Shown here piece by piece: positions 1-8,652 of a stretch of DNA of 64,000 bases (the stretch's first letter is position 1; each line of letters opens with the position of its first letter). The notes beneath the pieces were generated by a model that was not told the DNA's origin, did not search any database, and saw only the letters and a program-made list of their open reading frames with translations. The DNA lies in NCBI RefSeq assembly GCF_004366375.1, contig NZ_SOEF01000003.1:62001-126000 (forward strand), in the 5' to 3' direction. Origin of the DNA: Halanaerobium congolense. Its GTDB lineage: Bacteria; Bacillota; Halanaerobiia; Halanaerobiales; Halanaerobiaceae. The position numbers and the translations under genes were made by a program.

Positions 1-573
1 TAAAACACTAAGGAATCTCCAGCGATTAACGTTAATTCCAAGTGTATCAGCAGCAGCTGGATGTTCACCAATAGAACGAATTCTAAGCCCCCAATGAGTC
101 TTATAAAAGAAATAATAAACAACTGGTACTAAAATTAATGATACATATGTTAAAACACTAAACCTTACACCAAAAATTCTCATAAAGGGTAAACGCGGAA
201 CTAAAGGAGATGTACCTTTTACGTTAAAGAAAATTTGCAGTAAGAAAATAGTTATACCAGATGCAAAAATATTAATACCCGTACCAATTACAATCTGATC
301 TGCTCGAAATACAATACTAACTATGGCTAAAATTGCGGCAAATAAGACTCCTCCGACCATAGCATAGAGAACTCCCATCCAAGGATTTCCTGTTTGAGCA
401 CTTCCCAAAACAGCAGCAAAAGCACCAAATAACATAATACCTTCTAAAGCAATATTAATAACTCCAGATTTCTCAGAAAAAATTCCTCCAAGTGCAGCCA
501 AAATTAATGGGGTTGCAAATCTAAAACTTGATAAGATTAGAGGAAGTGAGATTAATTCTAATAAAGTATCCAT
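1..573 (-). CDS. ABC transporter permease, BMP/nucleoside type (partial, C-terminus off window)
   Basis: This is an inner-membrane permease subunit of a BMP-family importer, like B. subtilis NupQ. The 191 codons present start MDTLLELISLPLILSSF and contain several hydrophobic helices plus the family's EKSGVINIALEGIML element near residues 32-46. The start ATG (573-571) overlaps the stop of the next permease upstream in a TAATG junction, which indicates translational coupling. The reading frame stays open to base 1, so only the C-terminal part is missing. It pairs with the permease at 573-1685, the ATPase at 1678-3222 and the binding protein at 3329-4417. Nucleoside specificity is inferred from family, not shown. 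Confidence 0.9.
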   Translation of the reverse strand, partial: MDTLLELISLPLILSSFRFATPLILAALGGIFSEKSGVINIALEGIMLFGAFAAVLGSAQTGNPWMGVLYAMVGGVLFAAILAIVSIVFRADQIVIGTGINIFASGITIFLLQIFFNVKGTSPLVPRLPFMRIFGVRFSVLTYVSLILVPVVYYFFYKTHWGLRIRSIGEHPAAADTLGINVNRWRFLSVL

Positions 574-1685
574 TATTCAACCCCCTCTTTTTCTCTTCTA
601 TTTTTCATAAATATTTTTATAATCTGCAAACTAGCAACAAAGAAAATTACCAATGCCTGAATAATATTAACAATCTCCGATGGTACACCAGCAAACTGCA
701 TTTCTAAACCACCCTGATTTAAAGCTCCAAATAAAAGTCCACCAAATATTGCACCAATTGGATGTGATTGTCCAATTAAACCAACGGCAATACCTGTAAA
801 ACCAAAGCCAGCATCCATACCAGCCATAAAGCTTAAATGAGTACCTAAAGTCTCACCAGCACCACCTAATCCAGCAACAGCACCACCAATTAACATTGTC
901 CAAATAATTGTTTTATTAGCATTAATACCACCATATTCAGCTCCATCTGGATTTAAGCCAACAGCTCTGAATTCATAGCCTAGACTGGTTTTGAAAAGTA
1001 AATACCAGAGTATAACTGCAGCTATTAATGCTAAAACAAAGTTCATATGCAGTCTGATTCCTGGGTCTGCAAATACCTCTACAAAAGGAAGTTTAGACCA
1101 GAAAGCACTATCTGCCATTTCCTTAAATCTAGTTAATTTAGCTGACTCCATAATTTGAGGTGTTGCCATTCTTGTTGAAGTTCTTAATTTATTAATACCA
1201 TAATTTATAGTTAAAGCAACAGCAATATGGTTCAACATAATTGTTGAAATAACCTCATTTACTTCCATTTTAGCCTTTAGCCAACCGGCTAAACCTGCCC
1301 ATAAAGCACCTGCAACAACACCGGCTAAAATTGCCAAAGGTAGATGAATAATAGCTGGTAAAGATGTGAAATAATATCCCGCTACACCAGCTGCAAATCC
1401 TCCCATTAAAAATTGTCCCTCTGCTCCAATGTTAATCAATCCCGCTCGATAAGGTAGGGCAAAGGCAAGTCCTGTTAAAATTAAAGGAGTTGATCTCCAG
1501 AGTGTATTTAAAATATTTCTAAAATTACCAAAAGCTCCAAAATAAAGGGCTTCATATGCAGTTGCAGGAGATTCTTCAGTCAGTAATATAAAAAACACTC
1601 CAAATAATAGTGCAACTGTAATAGATAAAACTGAAATTCCTACATCAGTTAGTAAAGATTTAAAATTTTCCATTTTGCTATTCAA
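573..1685 (-). CDS. ABC transporter permease, BMP/nucleoside type
   Basis: This is the second permease of the importer, like B. subtilis NupP. It is a polytopic membrane protein of about 370 residues with the family element NIGAEGQFLMGG in its first third and a glycine-rich segment before the last helices. I place the start at a TTG (1685), because GGAGGTGA (1698-1691) sits 5 bases upstream of it. The longer ATG start at 1703 would contain that Shine-Dalgarno, and the ATG at 1673 is too far from it. The gene overlaps the end of the upstream ATPase by 8 bases and the start of the downstream permease by one base, so all are one operon. Confidence 0.9.
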   Translation of the reverse strand: MNSKMENFKSLLTDVGISVLSITVALLFGVFFILLTEESPATAYEALYFGAFGNFRNILNTLWRSTPLILTGLAFALPYRAGLINIGAEGQFLMGGFAAGVAGYYFTSLPAIIHLPLAILAGVVAGALWAGLAGWLKAKMEVNEVISTIMLNHIAVALTINYGINKLRTSTRMATPQIMESAKLTRFKEMADSAFWSKLPFVEVFADPGIRLHMNFVLALIAAVILWYLLFKTSLGYEFRAVGLNPDGAEYGGINANKTIIWTMLIGGAVAGLGGAGETLGTHLSFMAGMDAGFGFTGIAVGLIGQSHPIGAIFGGLLFGALNQGGLEMQFAGVPSEIVNIIQALVIFFVASLQIIKIFMKNRREKEGVE

Positions 1686-3222
1686 TGGATTCACCTCCTG
1701 CATCAGCTTTTGAACCGGTCATTAAATTACCAAGTTTTCTTTCATCAGCATCTTCTACATCTAAGATATCTACAATTTCACCTTCAAAAATAACTGCAAT
1801 TCTATCACTTAAAGATAAAATCTCACTTAATTCTGCTGAAACTAATAAAACAGCAGCTCCATTATCTCTGCGGTCAATTATCTGTTTATGAATAAACTCA
1901 ATAGAACCAACATCAACACCTCTAGTTGGTTGAGAAGCAATTAACAATTCGGGATCATGCGAAAATTCGCGAGCAACAATAACTTTTTGCTGGTTACCAC
2001 CAGATAAACTTTTCGCATCAGTCGTGACTTCACCACCGCGAACATCAAACTTTTCTAATAATTCTTGGGTATAATTTCTAATATTATTATAATTCATAAT
2101 TCCGTTTTTAGAAAATGGTTCTAAATCATGATAACCTAAAATCATATTCTCTTGTAAATCAAAGTCCATTATTAAACCACGTTTTTGTCTATCTTCAGGA
2201 ATATGAGCTACACCTTCTCTTTTAATTTCACGTGCATTAAATTTAGTAATTTCTTTATCTTTTATTTTAACCTGACCTGATTCAATTTTTCTCAAACCTG
2301 TAATTGCCTCAATTAATTCAGATTGTCCGTTACCTTCAACTCCGGCAATTCCTAGAATTTCACCTTTTTTAACAGTGAGTGAAACTCCATTAACAGCTTG
2401 AATATTTCTATTATTTTTAACCTTCAAATTTTCAATTGTTAAAAAAATTTTACCAGGCTTAGCCTTAGTTTTTTCAACTTCTAACAAAACAGGACGTCCA
2501 ACCATTAATTCAGCAACATCTTCCTCACTAACATTGGCAGTGTCTACTGTATCAATACTTTTACCACCACGTAAAACAGTAATTCTATCAGAAATTTCCT
2601 TAACTTCTTTTAGTTTATGAGTAATGAAAATTATCGTTTTTCCCTGTTCTTTTAAAGATCTAAAAATATCAAATAATTCATCAATTTCCTGTGGGGTTAA
2701 AACAGCTGTTGGTTCATCAAAAATTAATAAATCTGCCCCTCTATATAATGTTTTAATGATTTCAACTCGCTGCTGCATTCCAACAGAGATATCCTGGATT
2801 TTTGCATCTGGATCTACATAAAGCCCATACTTATTAGAAATATTTTCTACTTCTTTTCTGGCCTTTTTTTGGTCAATTTTTAGTCCTTTTCTGGGTTCAT
2901 TACCCAAAATAATATTTTCAGTAACTGTTAGTGGATCAACCAACATGAAGTGCTGGTGCACCATTCCTATTCCTAAATCTATTGCATCCTGAGGCCCATC
3001 TACATTAACTTTATTACCTTCATAAAAAACCTGACCACCTTCAGGATCATATAGACCATACAAAACATTCATTAAAGTAGTTTTGCCGGCACCATTTTCA
3101 CCAACAAGAGCATGGATTTCTCCTTTTTTAATAGATAAATTTACATTATCATTTGCTTTAACACCTGGAAATATTTTAGTTATATTCTGCATATCTAAAA
3201 TATAATTATCTTCCCTGGCCAT
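1678..3222 (-). CDS. Nucleoside/BMP-type ABC transporter, double ATP-binding protein
   Basis: This cytoplasmic ATPase has two fused nucleotide-binding domains, like NupO and RbsA. Domain 1 has Walker A GENGAGKTT (41-49), signature ISVGMQQR (145-152) and Walker B LLIFDEP (165-171). Domain 2 has the degenerate loop GVEGNGQSE (294-302), lacking the usual lysine, as is normal in this family, and a good LSGGNQQK signature near residue 409. It has 514 aa, which is typical length. The ATG is preceded by GGGAGGAA. It lies 106 bases behind the binding-protein gene and is followed by the two permeases. Confidence 0.95.
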   Translation of the reverse strand: MAREDNYILDMQNITKIFPGVKANDNVNLSIKKGEIHALVGENGAGKTTLMNVLYGLYDPEGGQVFYEGNKVNVDGPQDAIDLGIGMVHQHFMLVDPLTVTENIILGNEPRKGLKIDQKKARKEVENISNKYGLYVDPDAKIQDISVGMQQRVEIIKTLYRGADLLIFDEPTAVLTPQEIDELFDIFRSLKEQGKTIIFITHKLKEVKEISDRITVLRGGKSIDTVDTANVSEEDVAELMVGRPVLLEVEKTKAKPGKIFLTIENLKVKNNRNIQAVNGVSLTVKKGEILGIAGVEGNGQSELIEAITGLRKIESGQVKIKDKEITKFNAREIKREGVAHIPEDRQKRGLIMDFDLQENMILGYHDLEPFSKNGIMNYNNIRNYTQELLEKFDVRGGEVTTDAKSLSGGNQQKVIVAREFSHDPELLIASQPTRGVDVGSIEFIHKQIIDRRDNGAAVLLVSAELSEILSLSDRIAVIFEGEIVDILDVEDADERKLGNLMTGSKADAGGESIE

Positions 3223-3258
3223 TTTTATTCCTCCCTGGAATGATTTACAATTTAATAG

Positions 3259-3283
3259 AGGCTCTGCATAACTAGCAGAGCCT
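3259..3283 (-). other. Intercistronic hairpin between binding protein and ATPase
   Basis: A 9-bp perfect stem (AGGCTCTGC / GCAGAGCCT) with a 7-base loop lies between the binding-protein stop and the ATPase start. There is no good U-tract on the minus strand, so it is more likely a transcript-stability or partial-attenuation hairpin than a full terminator. Such hairpins often help keep the binding protein more abundant than the rest of the importer; that role is inferred. Confidence 0.5.
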
Positions 3284-3290
3284 CCTTAAA

Positions 3291-3328
3291 TTTAAATACT
3301 ATAATTTAAATACTATAATTTAAATAAT
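3291..3328. repeat. 14-bp tandem repeat in intercistronic region
   Basis: TTTAAATACTATAA occurs twice in direct tandem (3291-3304 and 3305-3318), followed by a partial third copy. It fills the gap between the hairpin at 3259 and the stop codon of the binding-protein gene. It is an AT-rich short tandem repeat of unknown role. Confidence 0.75.
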
Positions 3329-4417
3329 TTACTCTAGATTTTCAGGTCTGCCTGTAACTCCCCAGTTCTCTACTTTTATTTCGCCATTGATAATTCCTTC
3401 TTTAATTTCGGCTATTTTATCAGCGTGAGGAGCAGTAACTTTTTCTTTCATAGTTCTAATAGTTTCTAATTCTTCATCAGTAATTAAACCAGATTCGTGA
3501 GCATCTAATACTGGCTGTCCTACTTCAGTTAAACTGGTTAAATCGATTCCACCGTCTTCAAGAGTAAAATAAAGGTTTTGTCCACCTTCATAAGTTCCTT
3601 CATCAACAGCTTTAACTATATCAAATACTGCCTTGTCAACTTTTTTTAACATACTAGCAATTACGTGGCCCGGCTCAACATAGTTCTGGTTGGAGTCAAC
3701 ACCAATTGCATAAACATCTTCTTCTCCAGCAGCCTGGAATACCCCACTACCTGTACCACCAGCAGCATGATAAATAACATCTGCGCCATCATCAATCATA
3801 CCAAGGGCAATTTCTCTACCTCTTGCTGGATCACCAAAGGAGTCAGCATATCTTCTGTTAACTTCAATATCAGGATTTATATACTTAGCACCCTGATAGA
3901 ATCCACCTTCAAAACGCTGAATTAATGAAGAATCAACTCCTCCTACATAACCTACAACTCCAGTATCACTAACTAAAGCTGCAAGGGCACCTGCTAAGAA
4001 AGAACCCTCCCACTCAGCAAAGTTTAGGGAAACAACATTATCTAAAATATCTTCTCCAAAGTCCTGATCAACATGGGCAAATTTAACGTTAGGATAGTCT
4101 TGAGCTACTAGCTCTAAAGTATCTGACATTTGAAATCCTACACCAATTACTAGATCAAAACCTCTGTTAGCAAATCTTCTTAAAGCTGTCTCATCTTCAG
4201 ATGGATCAGCTGGCTCGATATACTGAAATTCGATTCCTAATTCTTCTTCAGCACGCTGTAAACCGCGGTATGCTGCATCATTAAAAGAAAGATCTCCAAG
4301 TCCACCAGTAGAAAGAACGATACCTACTCTAGTGTCTTGTGCTGCAGCTGGAACTGCTGCAAAAATTACCATCATTACAAAGGTAAAAATAATCGCTAAA
4401 CTTAAAACTTTTTTCAA
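3329..4417 (-). CDS. BMP family (PnrA-like) substrate-binding protein
   Basis: This is the extracytoplasmic binding protein of the adjacent importer. It has a classical signal peptide of about 26 residues ending AVPAAAQ, with no lipobox cysteine. In a monoderm this would be released, so it fits a periplasmic protein of a diderm Firmicute. The mature part shows family features: GIVLSTGGLGDLSFND near the N-terminus and ADVIYHAAGGTGSGVFQAA in the second lobe. The 362 aa are full length. The start is TTG (4417-4415) behind GAGGGGG. The gene has its own promoter at 4478-4506 and lies downstream of gntR. The ligand is probably a purine nucleoside by family, but this is not provable here. Confidence 0.92.
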   Translation of the reverse strand: MKKVLSLAIIFTFVMMVIFAAVPAAAQDTRVGIVLSTGGLGDLSFNDAAYRGLQRAEEELGIEFQYIEPADPSEDETALRRFANRGFDLVIGVGFQMSDTLELVAQDYPNVKFAHVDQDFGEDILDNVVSLNFAEWEGSFLAGALAALVSDTGVVGYVGGVDSSLIQRFEGGFYQGAKYINPDIEVNRRYADSFGDPARGREIALGMIDDGADVIYHAAGGTGSGVFQAAGEEDVYAIGVDSNQNYVEPGHVIASMLKKVDKAVFDIVKAVDEGTYEGGQNLYFTLEDGGIDLTSLTEVGQPVLDAHESGLITDEELETIRTMKEKVTAPHADKIAEIKEGIINGEIKVENWGVTGRPENLE

Positions 4418-4470
4418 AATAATGACCCCCTCATATATTTTTTTTGAATGATACCAAAATTTGTGAATTA

Positions 4471-4506
4471 CAAATATAATATAACATTTTTATATTATAT
4501 TTGCAA
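4471..4506 (-). promoter_or_regulatory. Promoter of the BMP importer operon, overlapped by a 14-bp inverted repeat
   Basis: The minus strand reads TTGCAA (4506-4501), 17 bases, TATATT (4483-4478), giving a start near 4471. A perfect 14-bp inverted repeat (4471-4484 and 4490-4503, arms CAAATATAATATAA and TTATATTATATTTG, 5-base centre) spans the -10 element, the spacer and half of the -35. A repressor bound here would block polymerase. No riboswitch fits in the leader of about 55 bases. Confidence 0.6.
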
Positions 4507-4562
4507 CATAAAACCACTTAATCAAGCTAAATTGTGCGAATATTATTTAAATTAAAAAAATC

Positions 4563-5300
4563 TTACTTTTTTCTGCTGCGAAGCACTTTGAATTGAAATT
4601 GATCACTTCTAAAATAATTTTTTGAATATAAAAATAAACGCTCCTGTTCATCATAGTGCATCTGTTCTAAGAGCAAAATAGCTGCATTTTTTTTCACTTC
4701 TAACTTTTCCACCAATTTTTTCTTTGCGGTAACCGGAATAATTTCTGTTACAGCATACTTTATTTTTAACTTATACTTATTTTCCAGCAGATCAAAAAGT
4801 GAATTACTGAAGTCCTCATTAATTTTTATTGGAAATAGATTTGTATTTAAATAATCAATACAAAAAACTACCGGCTTGTCATCAGCAGTTCTAACCCGCT
4901 GCAATTTTAAAATATCTTCATTTTGATCAATATTCATTTTAAAAGCAAGCTGTTTATCAACTTTTACATTTTTAATTTCTAAATCTTTCGTTCCCGGGGT
5001 AAAACCTTCATTTTTAATAGTATCTGTAACACTAAATAATTCTTCAATTCCTCTCTTAAAGCGAGGAATAGGTTTTGCAACAAAAGTTCCAACTCCCTGA
5101 CTTTTAATGATTTTACCTTCTTTTTCTAAAACACGAAGTGCCTCACGCAAACTAGCTCTACTGACATCCAGTTTTTTAGCAAAAGCTGTCTCGGAGGGCA
5201 GTTTGTCACCTGCTTCATAAATATCTTGGTCAATTAAATTTTCAATGTGTTCTTTAATTTTCAGATATAATGGTCTTTTATCTTGTTTTAATATCTCCAA
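4563..5300 (-). CDS. GntR family transcriptional regulator (HutC/UTRA type)
   Basis: This is a cytoplasmic DNA-binding regulator of 245 aa. The N-terminal winged helix-turn-helix (about 10-75) includes LPSETAFAKKLDVSRASLREALRVL. The C-terminal UTRA ligand domain (about 95-235) ends with the usual LFLYSKNYFRSDQFQF. The start is TTG (5300) behind AAAGGAGGG. It sits just upstream of the importer's binding-protein gene, so it plausibly responds to the imported compound or a product of it. A dyad at 5322-5342 inside its own promoter region suggests autoregulation. Confidence 0.9.
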   Translation of the reverse strand: MEILKQDKRPLYLKIKEHIENLIDQDIYEAGDKLPSETAFAKKLDVSRASLREALRVLEKEGKIIKSQGVGTFVAKPIPRFKRGIEELFSVTDTIKNEGFTPGTKDLEIKNVKVDKQLAFKMNIDQNEDILKLQRVRTADDKPVVFCIDYLNTNLFPIKINEDFSNSLFDLLENKYKLKIKYAVTEIIPVTAKKKLVEKLEVKKNAAILLLEQMHYDEQERLFLYSKNYFRSDQFQFKVLRSRKK

Positions 5301-5321
5301 GTCCGATTACCCTCCTTTCTT

Positions 5322-5384
5322 AGACAGACGTCTTACCTGTCTGACAACTAACTAAATAGTATCACAATTCAATTTTTTTGTCAA
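5322..5384 (-). promoter_or_regulatory. gntR promoter with downstream dyad operator
   Basis: The minus strand carries TTGACA (5384-5379), exactly 17 bases, then TACTAT (5361-5356), a near-consensus promoter starting near 5349. Immediately downstream lies AGACAG (5322-5327) - 9 bases - CTGTCT (5337-5342), a dyad placed where a GntR repressor would block elongation or initiation. Assigning it to this GntR protein is inference from position. Confidence 0.65.
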
Positions 5385-5388
5385 GATT

Positions 5389-7731
5389 TTAACTATTTTG
5401 AGTATTATTTTTTTCTTCAGCCTCAGCTTCATTATCATACTCACCATTTAGAATTGCTTCTAAATCATCTTCTTCTACCAAAACCTGGCGTGGTTTACTG
5501 CCAGCATAAGGACCTACTATCCCATCTTCTTCCATACTGTCAATTAATCTTGCAGCGCGAGAGTGCCCAATATGCAGCCTCCGCTGCAGCATTGAAATCG
5601 AGGCTCGGTATTTAACTACCAGTTTAACAGCTTCTTCATATAATTCATCCTGCTCATCATCTATTATTGATAACTCTACTTCTTTTATGTCATCTTTTTC
5701 AATTTTATATTCAGCAGTTGCTTGGTCTTTGACAAAAGCAGTAATATCAGAAATTTCTTTGTCTGTTAAAAAAGCTCCCTGGATTCTCTGCGGTTTCTGC
5801 ATTCCCACAGGTGCAAAAAGCATATCTCCTTTTCCTAATAACTTTTCAGCTCCACCCATATCTAAAATTGTTCTTGAATCTGTGGCCGAGGACACCGCAA
5901 AAGAAATTCGACTAGGGATATTTGCTTTAATTAAACCAGTAATTACATCGACTGAAGGTCTTTGAGTTGCGATAATCAAGTGAATTCCTGCAGCTCTAGA
6001 CATCTGTGCCAGTCTACAAATATTATCTTCAACTTCATTTGCTGCGACCATCATTAGATCAGATAGCTCATCGATGATTACCACTATATATGGCATTTTA
6101 TCTTCAGGATCATCTAACTTTTCATTATATGATTCTATCCCTCTACTTCCGGTATCGGAAAATAAGTCATAGCGGTTTTCCATTTCCTCTACTACCAGTT
6201 TTAAAACATTAGCTGCTTTTTTAGAATCGGTCACTACAGGTGTAATTAGGTGTGGTAAACCCTGATAAATATTCAATTCTACTTTTTTAGGATCTATCAG
6301 CAGCAGTTTAACTTCCTCAGGAGTAGCCCGATAAAGAATACTGCTAATTAAGGTATTTATACAAACACTTTTTCCAGATCCTGTGGCACCTGCAACAAGC
6401 AAATGAGGCATTTTAGCCAGATTAAAAACTGCTGTATCACCGTCAATTCCCTTACCTAAAGCCAGAGTCAGCTTATCCTCAGCTTTTTGAAATTCTTCTG
6501 AGACTATAACATCTCTAAAGGAGACTGTTATGTCATTGCCGTGCGGAACCTCGATGCCAACAGCAGCTTTGCCGGGAATTGGGGCTTCTATTCTCACATC
6601 ACGAGCTGCTAAAGCAAGGGCAATATCATCTGATAAATTAACAATCTTACTTACTTTGACCCCAGTTGCTGGTTGTATTTCATAACGGGTAATTGTTGGA
6701 CCATGATTAACATTAATCACCTTGGCTTCAACCCCAAAACTGTTGAGTGTTTCCTCTAATAACTCACTTTTATTTGCTAATTTTACCTTCTTTTTGCCCG
6801 AATCATTTAAAAGTGAGATTCCGGGTAAAGTATAATCCCCGTGTTTTTCTCCCTGGCCTTTAATATCCTTAGATTGATCTTTACTGATATCAAAGTCTTC
6901 GGTTATTTCTTTATTTTTCTCTTCTTCAATTTCTTTTTTTGTTCTGCTTGATTTTTTATTTTTATTCTTTTTGTCTTTCATTTTAGCTGTTTTAGAGCTC
7001 TTATTATTCTTTGCATTTTCAACTTGAACTTCAGTGCTGCCTCCAGTATTTTTCTCTTCAACAATATTTTTAGATTCAAGCTCTGGCTTATTTAAATCAT
7101 TCTTCTTTTTTTCTTTTTTCTGTTTTCTGTTTTCTTTTAATTTAGCAAATATATTGAATCTCCCCAAAGTTAAACTGCTGAAAAATGAAATAATATTTTC
7201 CTTTAAATTTCTAAGCAATTGATTAAAACTAGAGATAACAGCCTTAGTTTTTCTAAAAATATTATGTAAAAATAAATCAAATAAAAGTAAAATTCCGATT
7301 AATAATAGGACAGAAAGAATGATATAGGCACCATTAACTGCAAATAGCTCTACTAAAAAATAGGTAATTGCTCCTCCAATTACTCCACCAGCTGCATTTT
7401 GAGGTGTGTTTAAAAATAAATTTCCGCCTTCATTTAAATTAATAATAGATATAATAGCTATAAAAGAAATTATCAGTCCTAAAAATTGAGCTGAAAATTT
7501 AATTGTCTTTGATCTGATTAATTGTATTCCCCAGTAAACAAATAAAAGAGGCAAAATATAACTGCCGCTTCCAACTAAAAAATAATAGCCTCTACTCATA
7601 TAATCCCCTAATAAACCTGCAGAATTACTAAAAATTGCAAAATAACTGATTGCAGCAAAGGTAATTAAAAACAGTCCTAAAATCTCATTTTTTCTCCTTT
7701 CAATTTTAGGATCATTTTTTTGATCACTCAT
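5389..7731 (-). CDS. ftsK: DNA translocase FtsK/SpoIIIE
   Basis: This septal DNA pump moves chromosome ends into daughter cells. It has four or five N-terminal membrane helices (residues 15-170), then a lysine- and glutamate-rich linker (about 200-300), a motor domain with Walker [10 protein letters not shown] and Walker [13 protein letters not shown], and a C-terminal gamma winged helix with [17 protein letters not shown]. Its 780 aa are typical of Firmicute SpoIIIE/SftA-size proteins. The ATG follows GGAGGGG. It is the last gene after uppP. Whether it works in division or sporulation cannot be told from sequence. Confidence 0.95.
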   Translation of the reverse strand: MSDQKNDPKIERRKNEILGLFLITFAAISYFAIFSNSAGLLGDYMSRGYYFLVGSGSYILPLLFVYWGIQLIRSKTIKFSAQFLGLIISFIAIISIINLNEGGNLFLNTPQNAAGGVIGGAITYFLVELFAVNGAYIILSVLLLIGILLLFDLFLHNIFRKTKAVISSFNQLLRNLKENIISFFSSLTLGRFNIFAKLKENRKQKKEKKKNDLNKPELESKNIVEEKNTGGSTEVQVENAKNNKSSKTAKMKDKKNKNKKSSRTKKEIEEEKNKEITEDFDISKDQSKDIKGQGEKHGDYTLPGISLLNDSGKKKVKLANKSELLEETLNSFGVEAKVINVNHGPTITRYEIQPATGVKVSKIVNLSDDIALALAARDVRIEAPIPGKAAVGIEVPHGNDITVSFRDVIVSEEFQKAEDKLTLALGKGIDGDTAVFNLAKMPHLLVAGATGSGKSVCINTLISSILYRATPEEVKLLLIDPKKVELNIYQGLPHLITPVVTDSKKAANVLKLVVEEMENRYDLFSDTGSRGIESYNEKLDDPEDKMPYIVVIIDELSDLMMVAANEVEDNICRLAQMSRAAGIHLIIATQRPSVDVITGLIKANIPSRISFAVSSATDSRTILDMGGAEKLLGKGDMLFAPVGMQKPQRIQGAFLTDKEISDITAFVKDQATAEYKIEKDDIKEVELSIIDDEQDELYEEAVKLVVKYRASISMLQRRLHIGHSRAARLIDSMEEDGIVGPYAGSKPRQVLVEEDDLEAILNGEYDNEAEAEEKNNTQNS

Positions 7732-7777
7732 TTCTGCCCCTCCTTAAGATTATCCCGTTACGTCAAATCTAATAGTT

Positions 7778-8554
7778 TTAAATCAAATTTATAAAAATAA
7801 CCACTGCAGCTACAAACCAGCAGTAATAACTAAAATAATTCAGTTTTTTCTCAGCCAAAACCTTTAGTAAAATCTTAATCGCTAAATAACCGGAAATAAC
7901 AGCTGCTAAAAAACCAAATAGAACTATCTTTAATTCCAGATTAAAAGCATCAGTTTCAACAACTTTTAAAAATTGTAAAAAACCTGCTCCCCCAATTACC
8001 GGAATAGACATTAAAAAAGAAAATCTAGCTGCTGCTTCTCGATTTAAGCCCTGGAATAAAGAAGCTGCAATTGTTGAACCTGATCTTGAGATACCAGGTA
8101 TAATAGCTGCCCCCTGTGCCAAACCAACTATTAAAGGCTGCCAGAATTTTAATTCTTCAACTTCTTTGACTCCACTTTCAATTTTTTCGGTAATATATAA
8201 AATTAAACCGGTTACTATCAGCATTAAAGCAGTTAAATATGCATTTGCAAAAAGTTTTTCAAAAAAATCTTCAAATAAGACTCCGATAATTCCGGTTGGT
8301 ATAATTGCAAGTAAAATATAAAAAGTTTCTTTTCTTTTTTCTTTTTTAAGTAAAATCATATCTTTAATATCCTGCCAGAATATAATAAAAATAGGAATTA
8401 AAGTACCAATATGTAAAATAACATTAAATAATATCTGATCTTCTTTAATATTTAAAAAGCTCTGCACAATTACCAAGTGCCCAGAACTGCTGACAGGTAT
8501 AAATTCAGTTAATCCCTGAATCAATCCTAAAAATACAGCCTGAAAACTATTCAA
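7778..8554 (-). CDS. uppP: Undecaprenyl-diphosphatase UppP (BacA)
   Basis: This integral membrane enzyme removes a phosphate from undecaprenyl diphosphate to recycle the cell-wall lipid carrier. Family motifs are GLIQGLTEFIPVSSSGHL near residues 11-28 and GISRSGSTIAASL in the middle. It has 258 aa with about eight membrane helices, the usual size. The start is TTG (8554) behind GGAGGAA. It has its own strong promoter (8576-8605) directly behind the rnj terminator, and ftsK follows after 46 bases. Confidence 0.95.
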   Translation of the reverse strand: MNSFQAVFLGLIQGLTEFIPVSSSGHLVIVQSFLNIKEDQILFNVILHIGTLIPIFIIFWQDIKDMILLKKEKRKETFYILLAIIPTGIIGVLFEDFFEKLFANAYLTALMLIVTGLILYITEKIESGVKEVEELKFWQPLIVGLAQGAAIIPGISRSGSTIAASLFQGLNREAAARFSFLMSIPVIGGAGFLQFLKVVETDAFNLELKIVLFGFLAAVISGYLAIKILLKVLAEKKLNYFSYYCWFVAAVVIFINLI

Positions 8555-8575
8555 TTTTTATTCCTCCTTCTAATT

Positions 8576-8605
8576 ATTATAGCACATCTAGAAACATATG
8601 TTCAA
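8576..8605 (-). promoter_or_regulatory. uppP-ftsK promoter (extended -10)
   Basis: The minus strand reads TTGAAC (8605-8600), 18 bases, TATAAT (8581-8576), with TGC just before the -10 giving an extended -10 element. It abuts the U-tract of the rnj terminator. Confidence 0.65.
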
Positions 8606-8637
8606 ATTTAAAACCAGCTGCTTTTACACAGCTGGTT
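8605..8637 (-). terminator. Rho-independent terminator of rnj
   Basis: The stem AACCAGCTG / CAGCTGGTT (8612-8620 and 8629-8637) has an 8-base loop. On the minus strand it is followed by a T-rich run. It lies 16 bases after the rnj stop. Confidence 0.8.
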
Positions 8638-8652
8638 AATTGAATTTAGTTT

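Noticed and set aside
4418-4562. Purine-type riboswitch upstream of the nucleoside-type importer
   Set aside because: The transcribed leader is only about 55 bases and lacks the three-way junction and conserved loops.
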